From Collinsella sp. (GTDB lineage: Bacteria; Actinomycetota; Coriobacteriia; Coriobacteriales; Coriobacteriaceae): DNA of 21,338 bases. The notes under the pieces are model-generated. The model saw only the letters and a list, made by a program, of their open reading frames with translations, did no database searches and was not told where the DNA came from. Each line of letters begins with the position of its first letter. Position 1 is the stretch's first letter. Both the position numbers and the translations under genes were made by a program. Positions 15,249-21,338 of the stretch are shown in pieces. Where the stretch lies: the NCBI GenBank assembly GCA_018378775.1, contig JAGZWV010000033.1, positions 1 through 21,338 of the forward strand, given 5' to 3'.

Positions 15249-16586
15249 TTAGGAGTTCGCCAGGTAGTGCTTGATCTCCCACTCGGTGATCGTAGACTCA
15301 AACTTATGCCACTCGTCGCGCTTCTTTTTGAGGAAGAAGCTGTGGATGTGCTCGCCGAGGGCATCCTTCATAAACTGCGAGTCCTCAAACACGTCGAGCG
15401 CCTCTTTGAGCGAGCGCGGCAGCGGCGCGTAGCCGGCCTCGACCATCTGGCGGTCGGTGAGCTTGAGCGTCTCGGCCGTGGCCTCGGGCGGGAGCTCCAG
15501 CTTGCGCTCGATGCCGTCCAGACCAGCCGCCAGCGTGACGGCGTTGACCAGGTACGGATTGGCCATGGGGTCGGGGCTGCGAAGCTCGATGCGCGTGGAC
15601 AGCTGCTTGCCGGGCTTGTAGACCGGGATGCGGACCATGCTCGCGCGGTTGCGCAGGCCCCACGTGGCGTACTGTGGCACGGAGTCGCCGCCCGTGGTGA
15701 TGCGCTTGTACGAGTTGACCGTGGGGTTGGTGATAGCGCTGATCTCGCGGGCATGCGCCAGGATGCCGGCCATATAGTGCTTGGCGACGTCGGAGAGATG
15801 GTACTTCTCGTCGTCCTCGCCCCAAAAGACGTTGTTGCCGTCATGGTCGAACAGCGACTGGCACAGGAACATAGCACTGCCGTCCTCGCCCGCCAACGGC
15901 TTGGGCATAAAGGAGGCGTGGCAACCGCTCTCGTAGGCCTGCTGCTTAATGATGAGCTTGGCCGTGGTGATGGCGTCGGACATGCTTAGGGCCTCGGCGT
16001 GGCGCAGGCTCATGCCGTGCTGCGAGCGACCGGCGGCGTGGAAGGTGTACTCCACGGGCACGGACATCTTCTCGAGCGTGAGGACCGTGTTGCGGCGCAG
16101 GTCGCGAGCGGCATCGCTCACCGAAAGATCGAAGTAGCCCACGTTGTCGAGCGGCTCGGGGGTGTGCTCGTCGGGGAAGTAATAGTACTCCAGCTCGGCG
16201 CCCACATTGAGCAGGTAGCCAGCCTTCTCGGCCTTGCGGAACATGCGGCGCAGGGCATCGCGCGGGTCGCCGGCAAACGGCTTGCGATCGGGAGTGCACA
16301 CGTCGCAGAACACGCGGGCGACGCCGTTGTGGCTCGGGCGCCACGGCAGGATCTGGAAGGTCGAAGCATCGGGGAATGCGAGCATGTCGGCTTCCTCGGG
16401 CGTGGCAAAGCCCTCGATGGCGGAGCCGTCAAAGCCAATACCCTCCTCAAAAGCGACCTCGAGGTCCTCGGGGCTAATGGCAAAGTTCTTGAGGCGGCCG
16501 AGAATGTCGACAAACCACAAACGCACAAAGCGGATGTCACGCTGCTCTACGGAGCGGAGTACGTAATCGATGTTCTGCTGGTTCAT
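15249..16586 (-). CDS. glnA: Type I glutamine synthetase homologue with altered metal-binding residues
   Basis: 445 residues, full GSI-alpha length, with GS landmarks: FDGSAIEGF, a glutamate pair ELE (E131, E133), FMPKP, NPTVNSYKR, LRNR and RIELRSPDPMANPYL. Ungapped alignment from FMPKP back to the metal loop (family pattern HHHE...GQxE) gives TFH183...SQHG191, so the E212 and E220 equivalents of Salmonella GS are His and Gly. GSGMHC is GSAMFLC here, so the H269 equivalent is Phe240. The flap glutamate is Asp301 with an extra residue. T62 replaces the feedback Arg of Bacillus GS. The family is certain; that it makes glutamine is doubtful. ATG at 16586 follows AAAGGGGAG. A GlnR-type box lies 66-81 bp upstream. 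A GlnR-like gene follows. It may be a related ligase or a sensor pseudoenzyme. Confidence 0.85.
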   Translation of the reverse strand: MNQQNIDYVLRSVEQRDIRFVRLWFVDILGRLKNFAISPEDLEVAFEEGIGFDGSAIEGFATPEEADMLAFPDASTFQILPWRPSHNGVARVFCDVCTPDRKPFAGDPRDALRRMFRKAEKAGYLLNVGAELEYYYFPDEHTPEPLDNVGYFDLSVSDAARDLRRNTVLTLEKMSVPVEYTFHAAGRSQHGMSLRHAEALSMSDAITTAKLIIKQQAYESGCHASFMPKPLAGEDGSAMFLCQSLFDHDGNNVFWGEDDEKYHLSDVAKHYMAGILAHAREISAITNPTVNSYKRITTGGDSVPQYATWGLRNRASMVRIPVYKPGKQLSTRIELRSPDPMANPYLVNAVTLAAGLDGIERKLELPPEATAETLKLTDRQMVEAGYAPLPRSLKEALDVFEDSQFMKDALGEHIHSFFLKKKRDEWHKFESTITEWEIKHYLANS

Positions 16587-16651
16587 GTCGCTCCCCTTTC
16601 TTTCGGGCGGGTTTCGACTGGTCTATATCGCAGATACTATCGCAGAAAAAT

Positions 16652-16667
16652 GTTTCCGCAGGGTTAA
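16652..16667 (-). promoter_or_regulatory. GlnR-type binding box upstream of the GS-like gene
   Basis: Minus strand TTAAC (16667-16663), six bases, GAAAC (16656-16652), matching the actinobacterial GlnR consensus gTnAC-n6-GaAAC. No second half-pair is visible on either side. -10-like TAGTAT (16639-16634) and TATAGA (16627-16622) lie downstream, with no good -35, as expected for an activator-dependent promoter. Confidence 0.5.
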
Positions 16668-16719
16668 AGCGTATCAAGCGCTCAAAAAACGTGCGCGAAC
16701 AGGCAGATATGACAAGTGA

Positions 16720-17091
16720 CTATCGTTCAGATTCGGAGACAATTTGCCTACAGGCTCGTTCCAGCGCAGGGAACTCCATCGTCACTGCATCCCAAACAAC
16801 CGAGCGGTCGACATTGCCGTAATCATGCGCAAGATAATTTCTCATGCCGATAATTCCACGCCATTCAATTTCGGGATGAAGCCGCTGCGAGCGTTCTGAC
16901 AACTTGCCCGCCTCTTCCGTCACCCTAAGCGCACACATCAAAAGGGAGTCCGCCAACGCCCTTGTCCGCACGTCATTCGCATGCAGAAACTGATCCTCGG
17001 TGATATCAAAAACCTTGATGCGCTCGTTCGTTTCAGAGATGGCCTCCAAAACCTCTTGGGCGCGGAGGCAGTCTGACTTACGCGCGATCAT
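16720..17091 (-). CDS. hepT: HEPN-family RNase toxin HepT (DUF86)
   Basis: 123 residues, all-helical, no signal peptide. The HEPN catalytic motif RX4HXY reads RNYLAHDY: R84, H89 and Y91. In characterised HepT proteins the Arg and His cut RNA, and the Tyr is the residue AMPylated by the MntA antitoxin. Start ATG at 17091 lies inside the end of the upstream antitoxin gene (14-bp overlap), so the two are translationally coupled, antitoxin first. The stop is 133 bp before the GS-like gene start. No terminator is evident between them. All key residues are present, so the toxin looks active. Confidence 0.88.
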   Translation of the reverse strand: MIARKSDCLRAQEVLEAISETNERIKVFDITEDQFLHANDVRTRALADSLLMCALRVTEEAGKLSERSQRLHPEIEWRGIIGMRNYLAHDYGNVDRSVVWDAVTMEFPALERACRQIVSESER

Positions 17092-17572
17092 AAAGGATCA
17101 CTCCTTCGCGCTCGATCGCCGCGGCAAGATCGTCATCAAGACAGTCACTCGAGACGAGGTCGACCTGCCTCCCGGTTTCTTTGCGCACCGCCTCACCAAA
17201 TGCCGACAGCGCGAAAAGACCAAAGCCCTGCTCGCGATCGACTTCGAGACGCAAGTCAATATCACTATCGGCATGCGCCTCGCCACGGGCATACGAACCA
17301 AAAAGAATCACGGTTTTGATGGCGGGAATCGAGCTGGCCGCCTCGCGGACGGCGGACTCAATCTGGGCAGTATCCAAAATGCCCGTCGCGGCGCTTTCGC
17401 TCGCAGAGCTTTTACCAAGTGAAGGAACAAACGGCAGAGAGCGCTCGCGCAGCATCTGCCTCATAAACATATTGACCGCAACAGACGAAGTCATGCCAAG
17501 CTCTTCGCACAGCTCAGCAAATGAGTCTTTAATTGACGAGTCCACTCGCACACTCAGCACAGACGCAGCCAT
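17078..17572 (-). CDS. Fused antitoxin: RelB/DinJ-like ribbon-helix-helix domain + minimal nucleotidyltransferase (MntA-like)
   Basis: 164 residues. Residues 1-48 look like a RelB/DinJ ribbon-helix-helix DNA-binding domain: a SVRVDSSIKDSFAELCEELG strand-helix followed by TSSVAVNMFMRQML. A Ser/Ala-rich linker (50-65) leads to a minimal nucleotidyltransferase (about 70-164) with the motif GSYARG (92-97) and catalytic D104 and D106, the GSX10DXD pattern of MntA. MntA antitoxins silence HepT by transferring AMP to its tyrosine. Normal MntA proteins are about 100-140 residues without the N-terminal domain. Start ATG at 17572 follows a strong AGGAGG. A dyad at 17594-17615 is the likely autoregulatory operator for the added domain. 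The domain reading is confident, the fusion unusual. Confidence 0.85.
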   Translation of the reverse strand: MAASVLSVRVDSSIKDSFAELCEELGMTSSVAVNMFMRQMLRERSLPFVPSLGKSSASESAATGILDTAQIESAVREAASSIPAIKTVILFGSYARGEAHADSDIDLRLEVDREQGFGLFALSAFGEAVRKETGRQVDLVSSDCLDDDLAAAIEREGVILYDRA

Positions 17573-17593
17573 GGATACCTCCTGTATGACATT

Positions 17594-17629
17594 GTCTATA
17601 TATTATCACACAGACTAGCGAGAGGTCGA
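17594..17629 (-). promoter_or_regulatory. Promoter/operator of the MNT-HepT operon
   Basis: Minus strand: -35 TCGACC (17629-17624), 16-bp spacer, -10 GATAAT (17607-17602). The -10 is embedded in an imperfect dyad (17594-17615) with arms GTCTGTGT and GTCTATAT, suited to a ribbon-helix-helix repressor. The dyad abuts the lacI-family stop codon, so only 42 bp separate the two genes. Confidence 0.55.
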
Positions 17630-18637
17630 GGCGCGGTGTTCGATGTGGCCGGGGATCTCGATGCGTTTGGGTGCCAGCTTTGCGGCCTCACCCACCGTGG
17701 TGGTGACGACGTCGATGCGCTCGGACAGGCGCTCGATCACGCGCTCGGCGATGGTAAGGGTGTCTTGCGCGGCCGTGGTCACGCCGCCAAAGAGCACATG
17801 GTTCCAGGGGTAGTCGTCAAACGTCGCGATCTTGAGCCCTGCCGGCAGCGAGGGACCAAGCTGTGCCAGTGCCTCGGTCAGGCGCAGAAAGACCAGGCCG
17901 TTGACGGCAATGAGGCCGAGCTTTTTACCTGCATAGCCGCGGATGGTCTCGTCCAAACGGCCAACGCCCGTGGCACCGCCATCGGCCAGGGTAACGACCT
18001 CGCCCGCAAGACCGCGGTGCAAAAGCTCGTCGGTAAAGGCCTCGGCGCGCTTGCGACGCACGGGGCTGTCGTCGCTTGCCTCGGTGAGCAGGCACAGGCG
18101 CTCGCTGCCAGCGGCGGTCAAGGCGTCTACCAGGCCGGCGACCAGCTCACGGTTGTTAGATGTCACCAGATCGACACCGCCGTCGGCAACGTCGCGGTCG
18201 AGCAGCACAACGGGCAGGCGCCCCGCGGCCGCGGCGATCGCCTTGTCGTTGCCTCCGCAGGTGTTGACGACCAGGCCGTCCACGCCGGCATCGATAAGTC
18301 TGGTGAGCGACTCGGCCTCCTTGGCGGGATCGTTGCCGCTAATGGCCGTCATGAGCGAGCAGCCGCGCGCGGCGGCACTGGCGGAAAGGCCCTCGAGCAT
18401 GGCGCTCGAGAACGGGTTGGCGATGTCGGCCAGGATCACACCGATGAGGTTGGTGCGCGGGCTGCGCAGATTGCGCGCGGCAGCACGTGGGCGATAGCCG
18501 GTGCGCTCGATAACCGCCGCGATGCGAGCGCGGGTTTCCTCGGTCATCTGCCCGGGGCGGTTGTTGAGATAGCGCGAGACCGTGGCCGGGCTCACGCCCG
18601 CCTCGGCGGCAATGTCCTTGATTCTCATCTGCGCCAT
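17615..18637 (-). CDS. LacI-family transcriptional repressor
   Basis: 340 residues from the chosen start. The N-terminal LacI helix-turn-helix (RIKDIAAEAGVSPATVSRYL) is followed by the hinge (YRPRAAARNLRSPRTNLIG) and the periplasmic-binding-protein-like effector domain from about 60 (IGVILADIANPFSSAMLEG), with TFDDYPW near the end. It should bind a sugar or related ligand. The start ATG at 18637 has GGGGTG 5 nt upstream; ATG at 18628 and an in-frame ATG at 18685 exist, but the latter lacks a ribosome-binding site. No sugar transport or catabolic gene is adjacent, so the target is unknown. Convergent with nothing; the antitoxin gene follows 42 bp later on the same strand. Confidence 0.92.
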   Translation of the reverse strand: MAQMRIKDIAAEAGVSPATVSRYLNNRPGQMTEETRARIAAVIERTGYRPRAAARNLRSPRTNLIGVILADIANPFSSAMLEGLSASAAARGCSLMTAISGNDPAKEAESLTRLIDAGVDGLVVNTCGGNDKAIAAAAGRLPVVLLDRDVADGGVDLVTSNNRELVAGLVDALTAAGSERLCLLTEASDDSPVRRKRAEAFTDELLHRGLAGEVVTLADGGATGVGRLDETIRGYAGKKLGLIAVNGLVFLRLTEALAQLGPSLPAGLKIATFDDYPWNHVLFGGVTTAAQDTLTIAERVIERLSERIDVVTTTVGEAAKLAPKRIEIPGHIEHRASTSR

Positions 18638-18709
18638 GGCGCACCCCGTTTCCCCATTGTCGGCAGCCTGAGCCATTTTAGGCATTTTTTTAAAAATCTC
18701 GCTTGCAAA

Positions 18710-18729
18710 ACGCTGTAGGTGAGCAGCGT
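18710..18729 (-). terminator. Probable terminator of the GntR-family gene
   Basis: ACGCTG/CAGCGT arms with an 8-nt loop, followed on the minus strand by TTTTG, 34 bp after the gntR-like stop codon. The stem is short (6 bp), so this is moderate. Confidence 0.45.
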
Positions 18730-18763
18730 CGTTTTTTGCGTCTCGAGCAGATGCGATGATGGG

Positions 18764-19456
18764 CTAGATAGACGAGTCTTTAGGCAGCTCAAAATAGTCG
18801 GGATGCAAGGCGATAACCGGGCCCTGCTCCTCGGGCATCAGGTGCAAGTGCGTCTCTGCCAGATAACTCGCCGCATCGGTATCGCCCCTCTTAATGGCCT
18901 CGAGAATCCGGCGATGCTGCCGACGAATCGGCTCCCAATCCAGATCCTGCGACACCATACGCAACCAGTTGTATCGCTCAAAATGCGTGTTGATGCTCTT
19001 CATCCAATCCCACAACATGTGACGACCGGCAATTTCAAAACATGTCTCATGGAACAGGTTATCCAGGTCAAAGAAACGGCGCGTTTCGCCATGGTCGAGC
19101 GACTCGGACTCGGTAAGAATCTGCTCAAGCCGCTGCTTTTGCTCGGGCGAGGCGGCCGAACAGCATTTAATAAGCACGCTTCTCTCGAGCTTCTCGCGCA
19201 AAAAGCAGGCGTTTTCGGCGCGTTCCATGCTGATCTTAGAGACGTAGGTGCCGCTTTTGGGACGCGTTTCCACCAGCTCCTGCTCACGCAGGCGCACAAA
19301 GGATTCGCGAATGGGCGTGCGCCCGATTCCCGTCTCCTTTTCCAGACCAATCGCCGAAAGGCGCGTGCCGGGCTTGAGCTCGGCATAGATAATCTTGGAG
19401 CGCAATGCGTTGTACGCCTGATCTTGCAAGCTCTGATAATGCTGGTGTTGTTCCAT
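18764..19456 (-). CDS. GntR-family regulator with FCD effector domain (FadR subfamily)
   Basis: 230 residues. An N-terminal winged helix (about 10-72) has the GntR signature LKPGTRLSAIGLEKETGIGRTPIRE, visible in its parts PGTRLS and GIGRTPIRES. The helical FCD domain (about 78-215) holds the metal or ligand set D132, H136, H181 and H203 in the usual D-x3-H...H...H order. FCD regulators typically sense organic acids or sugar acids. Start ATG at 19456 follows GAGGG with 4-5 nt spacing. No catabolic genes are adjacent. Upstream is a 522-bp gene-free stretch. Confidence 0.92.
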   Translation of the reverse strand: MEQHQHYQSLQDQAYNALRSKIIYAELKPGTRLSAIGLEKETGIGRTPIRESFVRLREQELVETRPKSGTYVSKISMERAENACFLREKLERSVLIKCCSAASPEQKQRLEQILTESESLDHGETRRFFDLDNLFHETCFEIAGRHMLWDWMKSINTHFERYNWLRMVSQDLDWEPIRRQHRRILEAIKRGDTDAASYLAETHLHLMPEEQGPVIALHPDYFELPKDSSI

Positions 19457-19590
19457 AAAGCCCTCGGATGAAGCTCACGGTTTGTCGAATATCACCACGT
19501 AATACTATCGCATCGACACGCCCCAGCTCCCAATCAGTCTTTTTGGGACGGGGTTCTTTTGGCTACCCTGACCCGCAGATCGGCCCCCTT

Positions 19591-19750
19591 GCCACAAAAG
19601 TGGCCTATCTACTACGTTAACACGGATAGCCTCGACCATACCGAAAACCGTGAAAACAAAACCGCAGGTAGACAGCTTGTCGATTTTCGAAAAAGCCGAC
19701 TATGGTTGACCCCTGCGGCTTAAACGTAGTAGATAGGCCCTATTCGTGGC
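19591..19750. repeat. 160-bp foldback element with 28-bp imperfect inverted termini
   Basis: GCCAC-N6-GGCCTATCTACTACGTT (19591-19618) is mirrored by 19723-19750; 24 of 28 positions pair. An inner pair CCGCAGG (19662-19668) / CCTGCGG (19712-19718) nests inside, so the whole folds into a long branched hairpin. No ORF of note. It lies in the 522-bp gene-free stretch 19457-19978. The flanks 19457-19590 and 19751-19880 show no gene and no clear promoter. It may be a MITE-like element or a structured RNA. Confidence 0.6.
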
Positions 19751-19880
19751 ACAGCACTACTCCATCCCAAATTGGCACCCCGAGCCCTCGTGAGTTGCCA
19801 ACAAGCTGTTCGCCCAGCGCTTTATCCGCGCGGCATTTGGAAAATAGCACCACCGCAAAACCCGCAAGTAGCGCTTACTT

Positions 19881-19960
19881 TGCTATATCTCACTATACTT
19901 TGCTATATCTTGCTATACTTTGCTATATCTTGCTATACTTTGCTATATCTTGCTATATCT
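19881..19960 (+). repeat. Tandem repeat array: four 20-bp units made of eight decamers TGCTATA(T/C)(C/T)T
   Basis: The eight decamers alternate TGCTATATCT and TGCTATACTT; the second (19891-19900) begins CA instead of TG and the last repeats the first type. The 10-bp step places every copy on one face of the helix. TATACT and TATATC in the units resemble -10 boxes and TTGCTA a -35. The array ends 18 bp before the AAA+ ATPase start codon, so it is promoter-like, operator-like or iteron-like. No bases beyond the units show the pattern. Confidence 0.95.
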
Positions 19961-19978
19961 TGAGCAAAGGTGGCTCAC

Positions 19979-21070
19979 ATGCAAACAAACCCTTTTAAGC
20001 CCACAGCAGGTAAAACACCTCCCACGATTATCGGCCGCGAAGATGTGCTCGAAGAATTCAATGAGGGCCTCGTCAACGGGCCTGGTGCCCCGGGGCGCCT
20101 AATGCGCATAGCCGGCGTCCGTGGAACGGGCAAGACGGTCCTCCTTGACGAGTGCTCACGTTTGGCGCAAAGCCATGGCTGGACGGTCATAAAAGAGGTC
20201 GCAACCGAGGGACTTTGCCAGCGCATTCTCGAACAGCTGCAGCCCAAATTCCAGGCCAAACACGCCAGATTTGAGCCCACCGTAGCTGGCATATCCATCG
20301 GCAGCATAGATATTGAGCGAATCGGCCCATCGCTACGCGACGCCATGAGACAGACAATATCCAAGAATGGAAATGGCCTGCTCATCACTCTCGACGAGGT
20401 TCAAGACGCAGAGCTCGATGAGGTCCGAACGCTCTCCATTGCGATTCAGCAGGTTATCGGCGAAGACCTTGATATCGCCTTTGTTTTTGCTGGGCTGCCT
20501 TCGATGATTGAAAGCATCATCAACGGAAAGACACTTACGTTTTTGCGCCGTGCCCTCCCCTTTGATCTGAAGGCTGTGGCAGTAACCGAAGTGTCGTACT
20601 CCCTCGAGGAAACCATTGAAGCGTCTGGCATGGAGTTGCAGCCAGGTATTGCCGGCCAACTTGCCGAGGCAACGCAAGGCTATCCTTTCATGATCCAACT
20701 CGTTGGATACTACGCATGGCAGTTGGCAAGACGCGCACATACAGCGATTATTGGAGAAGAAGAAGCCGAGCGTGGCATTGCAACGGCACGCGAACGCTTC
20801 TGCGCCATGGTGATTGAGCCCGCGCTGCAGCGCATTCCGCCCACGTGCATCGCTTATCTGCTGAGCATGGCGTCTTTGGGGCAGACGAGCTCGACCAGCA
20901 TGGTTGCCGATGCCCTAAACAAAACGCCTCAACAGGTGAGCTCCGTCCGCAGCCGCCTGTTAAGAGAATCGATTATCGAGGCTCCTTCGTACGGCAAGGT
21001 CTCATTTGCCATCCCCTACATGCGCGACTACCTCTGCGAACACAAAGCCGAACTGGAAGTTGAACTGTAG
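19979..21070 (+). CDS. AAA+ ATPase with C-terminal winged helix (Orc1/Cdc6- or archaeal-ATPase-like), function unknown
   Basis: 363 residues, cytoplasmic. Walker A GVRGTGKT (46-53), Walker B LLITLDEVQD (D139, E140), then a sensor-1-like strand IAFVFAGLPS and an arginine-rich segment FLRRALPF. The lid is about 205-250, and the C-terminal region (about 285-355) reads as a winged helix: TSSTSMVADALNKTPQQVSSVRSRLL, partly shown as SMVADALNKT and VSSVRSRLLRES. These features resemble Orc1-like or archaeal ATPases (PF01637-type), widespread and mostly uncharacterised. The chosen start is ATG at 19979, 5 nt after AAAGGTGG; a GTG at 19970 is possible. A tandem array lies directly upstream, a palindrome cluster directly downstream. 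The role is not known: replication, partition or defence are open. Confidence 0.8.
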   Translation: MQTNPFKPTAGKTPPTIIGREDVLEEFNEGLVNGPGAPGRLMRIAGVRGTGKTVLLDECSRLAQSHGWTVIKEVATEGLCQRILEQLQPKFQAKHARFEPTVAGISIGSIDIERIGPSLRDAMRQTISKNGNGLLITLDEVQDAELDEVRTLSIAIQQVIGEDLDIAFVFAGLPSMIESIINGKTLTFLRRALPFDLKAVAVTEVSYSLEETIEASGMELQPGIAGQLAEATQGYPFMIQLVGYYAWQLARRAHTAIIGEEEAERGIATARERFCAMVIEPALQRIPPTCIAYLLSMASLGQTSSTSMVADALNKTPQQVSSVRSRLLRESIIEAPSYGKVSFAIPYMRDYLCEHKAELEVEL

Positions 21071-21089
21071 AAACGGCAACTGCCCTGCA

Positions 21090-21225
21090 AGACGAAAACC
21101 GTTTTCGTACGGATTTAAAGCAGACGTAAACGGTTTTCGTCTGTTTTACGTTCGGAAATAAGACGCAAATTGCACTTTCGTATGGTTTTACGCCAAACGC
21201 AACACGCTTTCGTCCGGCTATGCGT
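21090..21225. repeat. Cluster of four degenerate palindromic repeats after the ATPase gene
   Basis: Units start near 21090, 21122, 21161 and 21195 (steps of 32, 39 and 34). Each follows (A/C)(A/G)ACGnAA(A/C)...(C/T)TTTCGT, then GG or TG. Unit 1 contains a perfect 8-bp-armed dyad ACGAAAAC-C-GTTTTCGT (21092-21108). Unit 2 is an 11-bp-armed dyad with one mismatch (21121-21143). Units 3 and 4 are weaker. Not a CRISPR: repeats are palindromic, diverged and unevenly spaced. Confidence 0.7.
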
Positions 21226-21244
21226 CCCCAATCCAGACGAATCA

Positions 21245-21269
21245 AAACCACCCCTAAAAGGGGTGGTTT
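21245..21269. terminator. Bidirectional Rho-independent terminator
   Basis: AAACCACCCC (21245-21254), loop TAAAA, GGGGTGGTTT (21260-21269): a perfect 10-bp stem. The minus strand is followed by TTTTGATT and the plus strand by TTTGCTCTT. It probably ends the AAA+ ATPase transcript. Confidence 0.8.
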
Positions 21270-21338
21270 GCTCTTAGGGTATAACCCTTGGATTTCCGGC
21301 ACGCGTCTAAAGGCGCCGGCCCTCACGGGGTTCGGGCC
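21270..21338. other. GC-rich structured end of window, unidentified
   Basis: Holds a small dyad AGGGT-ATA-ACCCT (21276-21288), then CCGGC/GCCGG and GGCCC/GGGCC arms. It could be the leader or start of the next gene or a structured RNA, but it is cut by the window edge. I could not identify it. Confidence 0.25.

Noticed and set aside
12724..19647. 13-bp match GACCATACCGAAA beside both inverted-repeat elements
   Set aside because: At this length a few matches are expected by chance in 21 kb, and the termini of the two elements are unrelated.
19881..19960. CRISPR array
   Set aside because: The repeats are contiguous 10/20-bp units with no spacers and no cas genes nearby.
19702..19998. Small open frames translating the tandem repeats into ...CYILLYFAIS-type hydrophobic peptides
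   Set aside because: All three frames stay open simply because the repeats lack stops; no ribosome-binding site and no protein-like variation.
20973..21326. 117-codon minus-strand frame over the palindrome cluster
   Set aside because: It overlaps the ATPase 3' end and a terminator; no start signal, and its content follows the repeats.
21296..21338. tRNA or tmRNA beginning at the window end
   Set aside because: GGTTCGGGCC resembles a T-arm, but no acceptor or anticodon arm pairs with it and the sequence is cut off.

Overview
The window looks like chromosomal DNA of a high-GC Gram-positive bacterium. It is most likely a gut Coriobacteriia member close to Collinsella. This is inferred from the GC-rich codon use, an OmpR-type GlnR-like regulator beside a GSI-alpha-type glutamine synthetase homologue, and the style of the ABC, MATE and LigA proteins. 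The assignment rests on protein character only, not on a marker gene. About 20 genes are present, mostly housekeeping or regulatory, and separated by many palindromic or inverted-repeat intergenic elements.

Layout. 1-758 (-): moaA, cut off by the window start. 994-2031 (-): a PD-(D/E)XK/DUF559-like, AbiEi-type protein with a near-identical 63-bp palindrome on each side (892-954 and 2134-2196). 2247-5967 (-): an overlapping gene pair for a heterodimeric ABC exporter with its own sigma70-like promoter. 6155-8473 (+): a divergent MATE efflux pump plus MerR/GyrI-like regulator behind a MerR-type operator. 8583-10147 (+): an AT-richer two-gene insert, a Tat-exported papain-like cysteine peptidase and a small lipoprotein. 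10183-12411 (-): ligA. 12412-12860: a gene-free stretch holding a 203-bp element with 29-bp perfect inverted termini, a REP-like hairpin and the htrA terminator. 12861-14327 (-): an HtrA-type serine protease. 14536-16586 (-): a glutamine-synthetase-like gene followed by an atypical GlnR-like response regulator, with a GlnR-type box upstream. 16720-17572 (-): a HEPN/MNT (HepT/MntA) toxin-antitoxin pair whose antitoxin carries an extra RelB/DinJ-like ribbon-helix-helix domain. 17615-18637 (-): a LacI-family repressor. 18764-19456 (-): a GntR/FCD regulator. 19457-19978: a gene-free stretch with a 160-bp foldback element and an array of 10-bp/20-bp tandem repeats. 19979-21070 (+): an Orc1/Cdc6- or archaeal-ATPase-like AAA+ protein with a C-terminal winged helix, followed by a cluster of degenerate palindromes and a bidirectional terminator.

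How the parts fit. The ABC and MATE loci are two back-to-back export systems, and the MATE is probably induced through the MerR/GyrI-like ligand sensor. The GS-like protein lacks several canonical metal ligands although it sits with a phosphorylation-independent-looking GlnR relative, which suggests nitrogen sensing rather than plain glutamine synthesis. The HEPN/MNT pair, the DUF559-like gene between twin palindromes, the AT-rich protease/lipoprotein pair and the repeat-flanked AAA+ gene are the accessory parts and the best candidates for undescribed biology.
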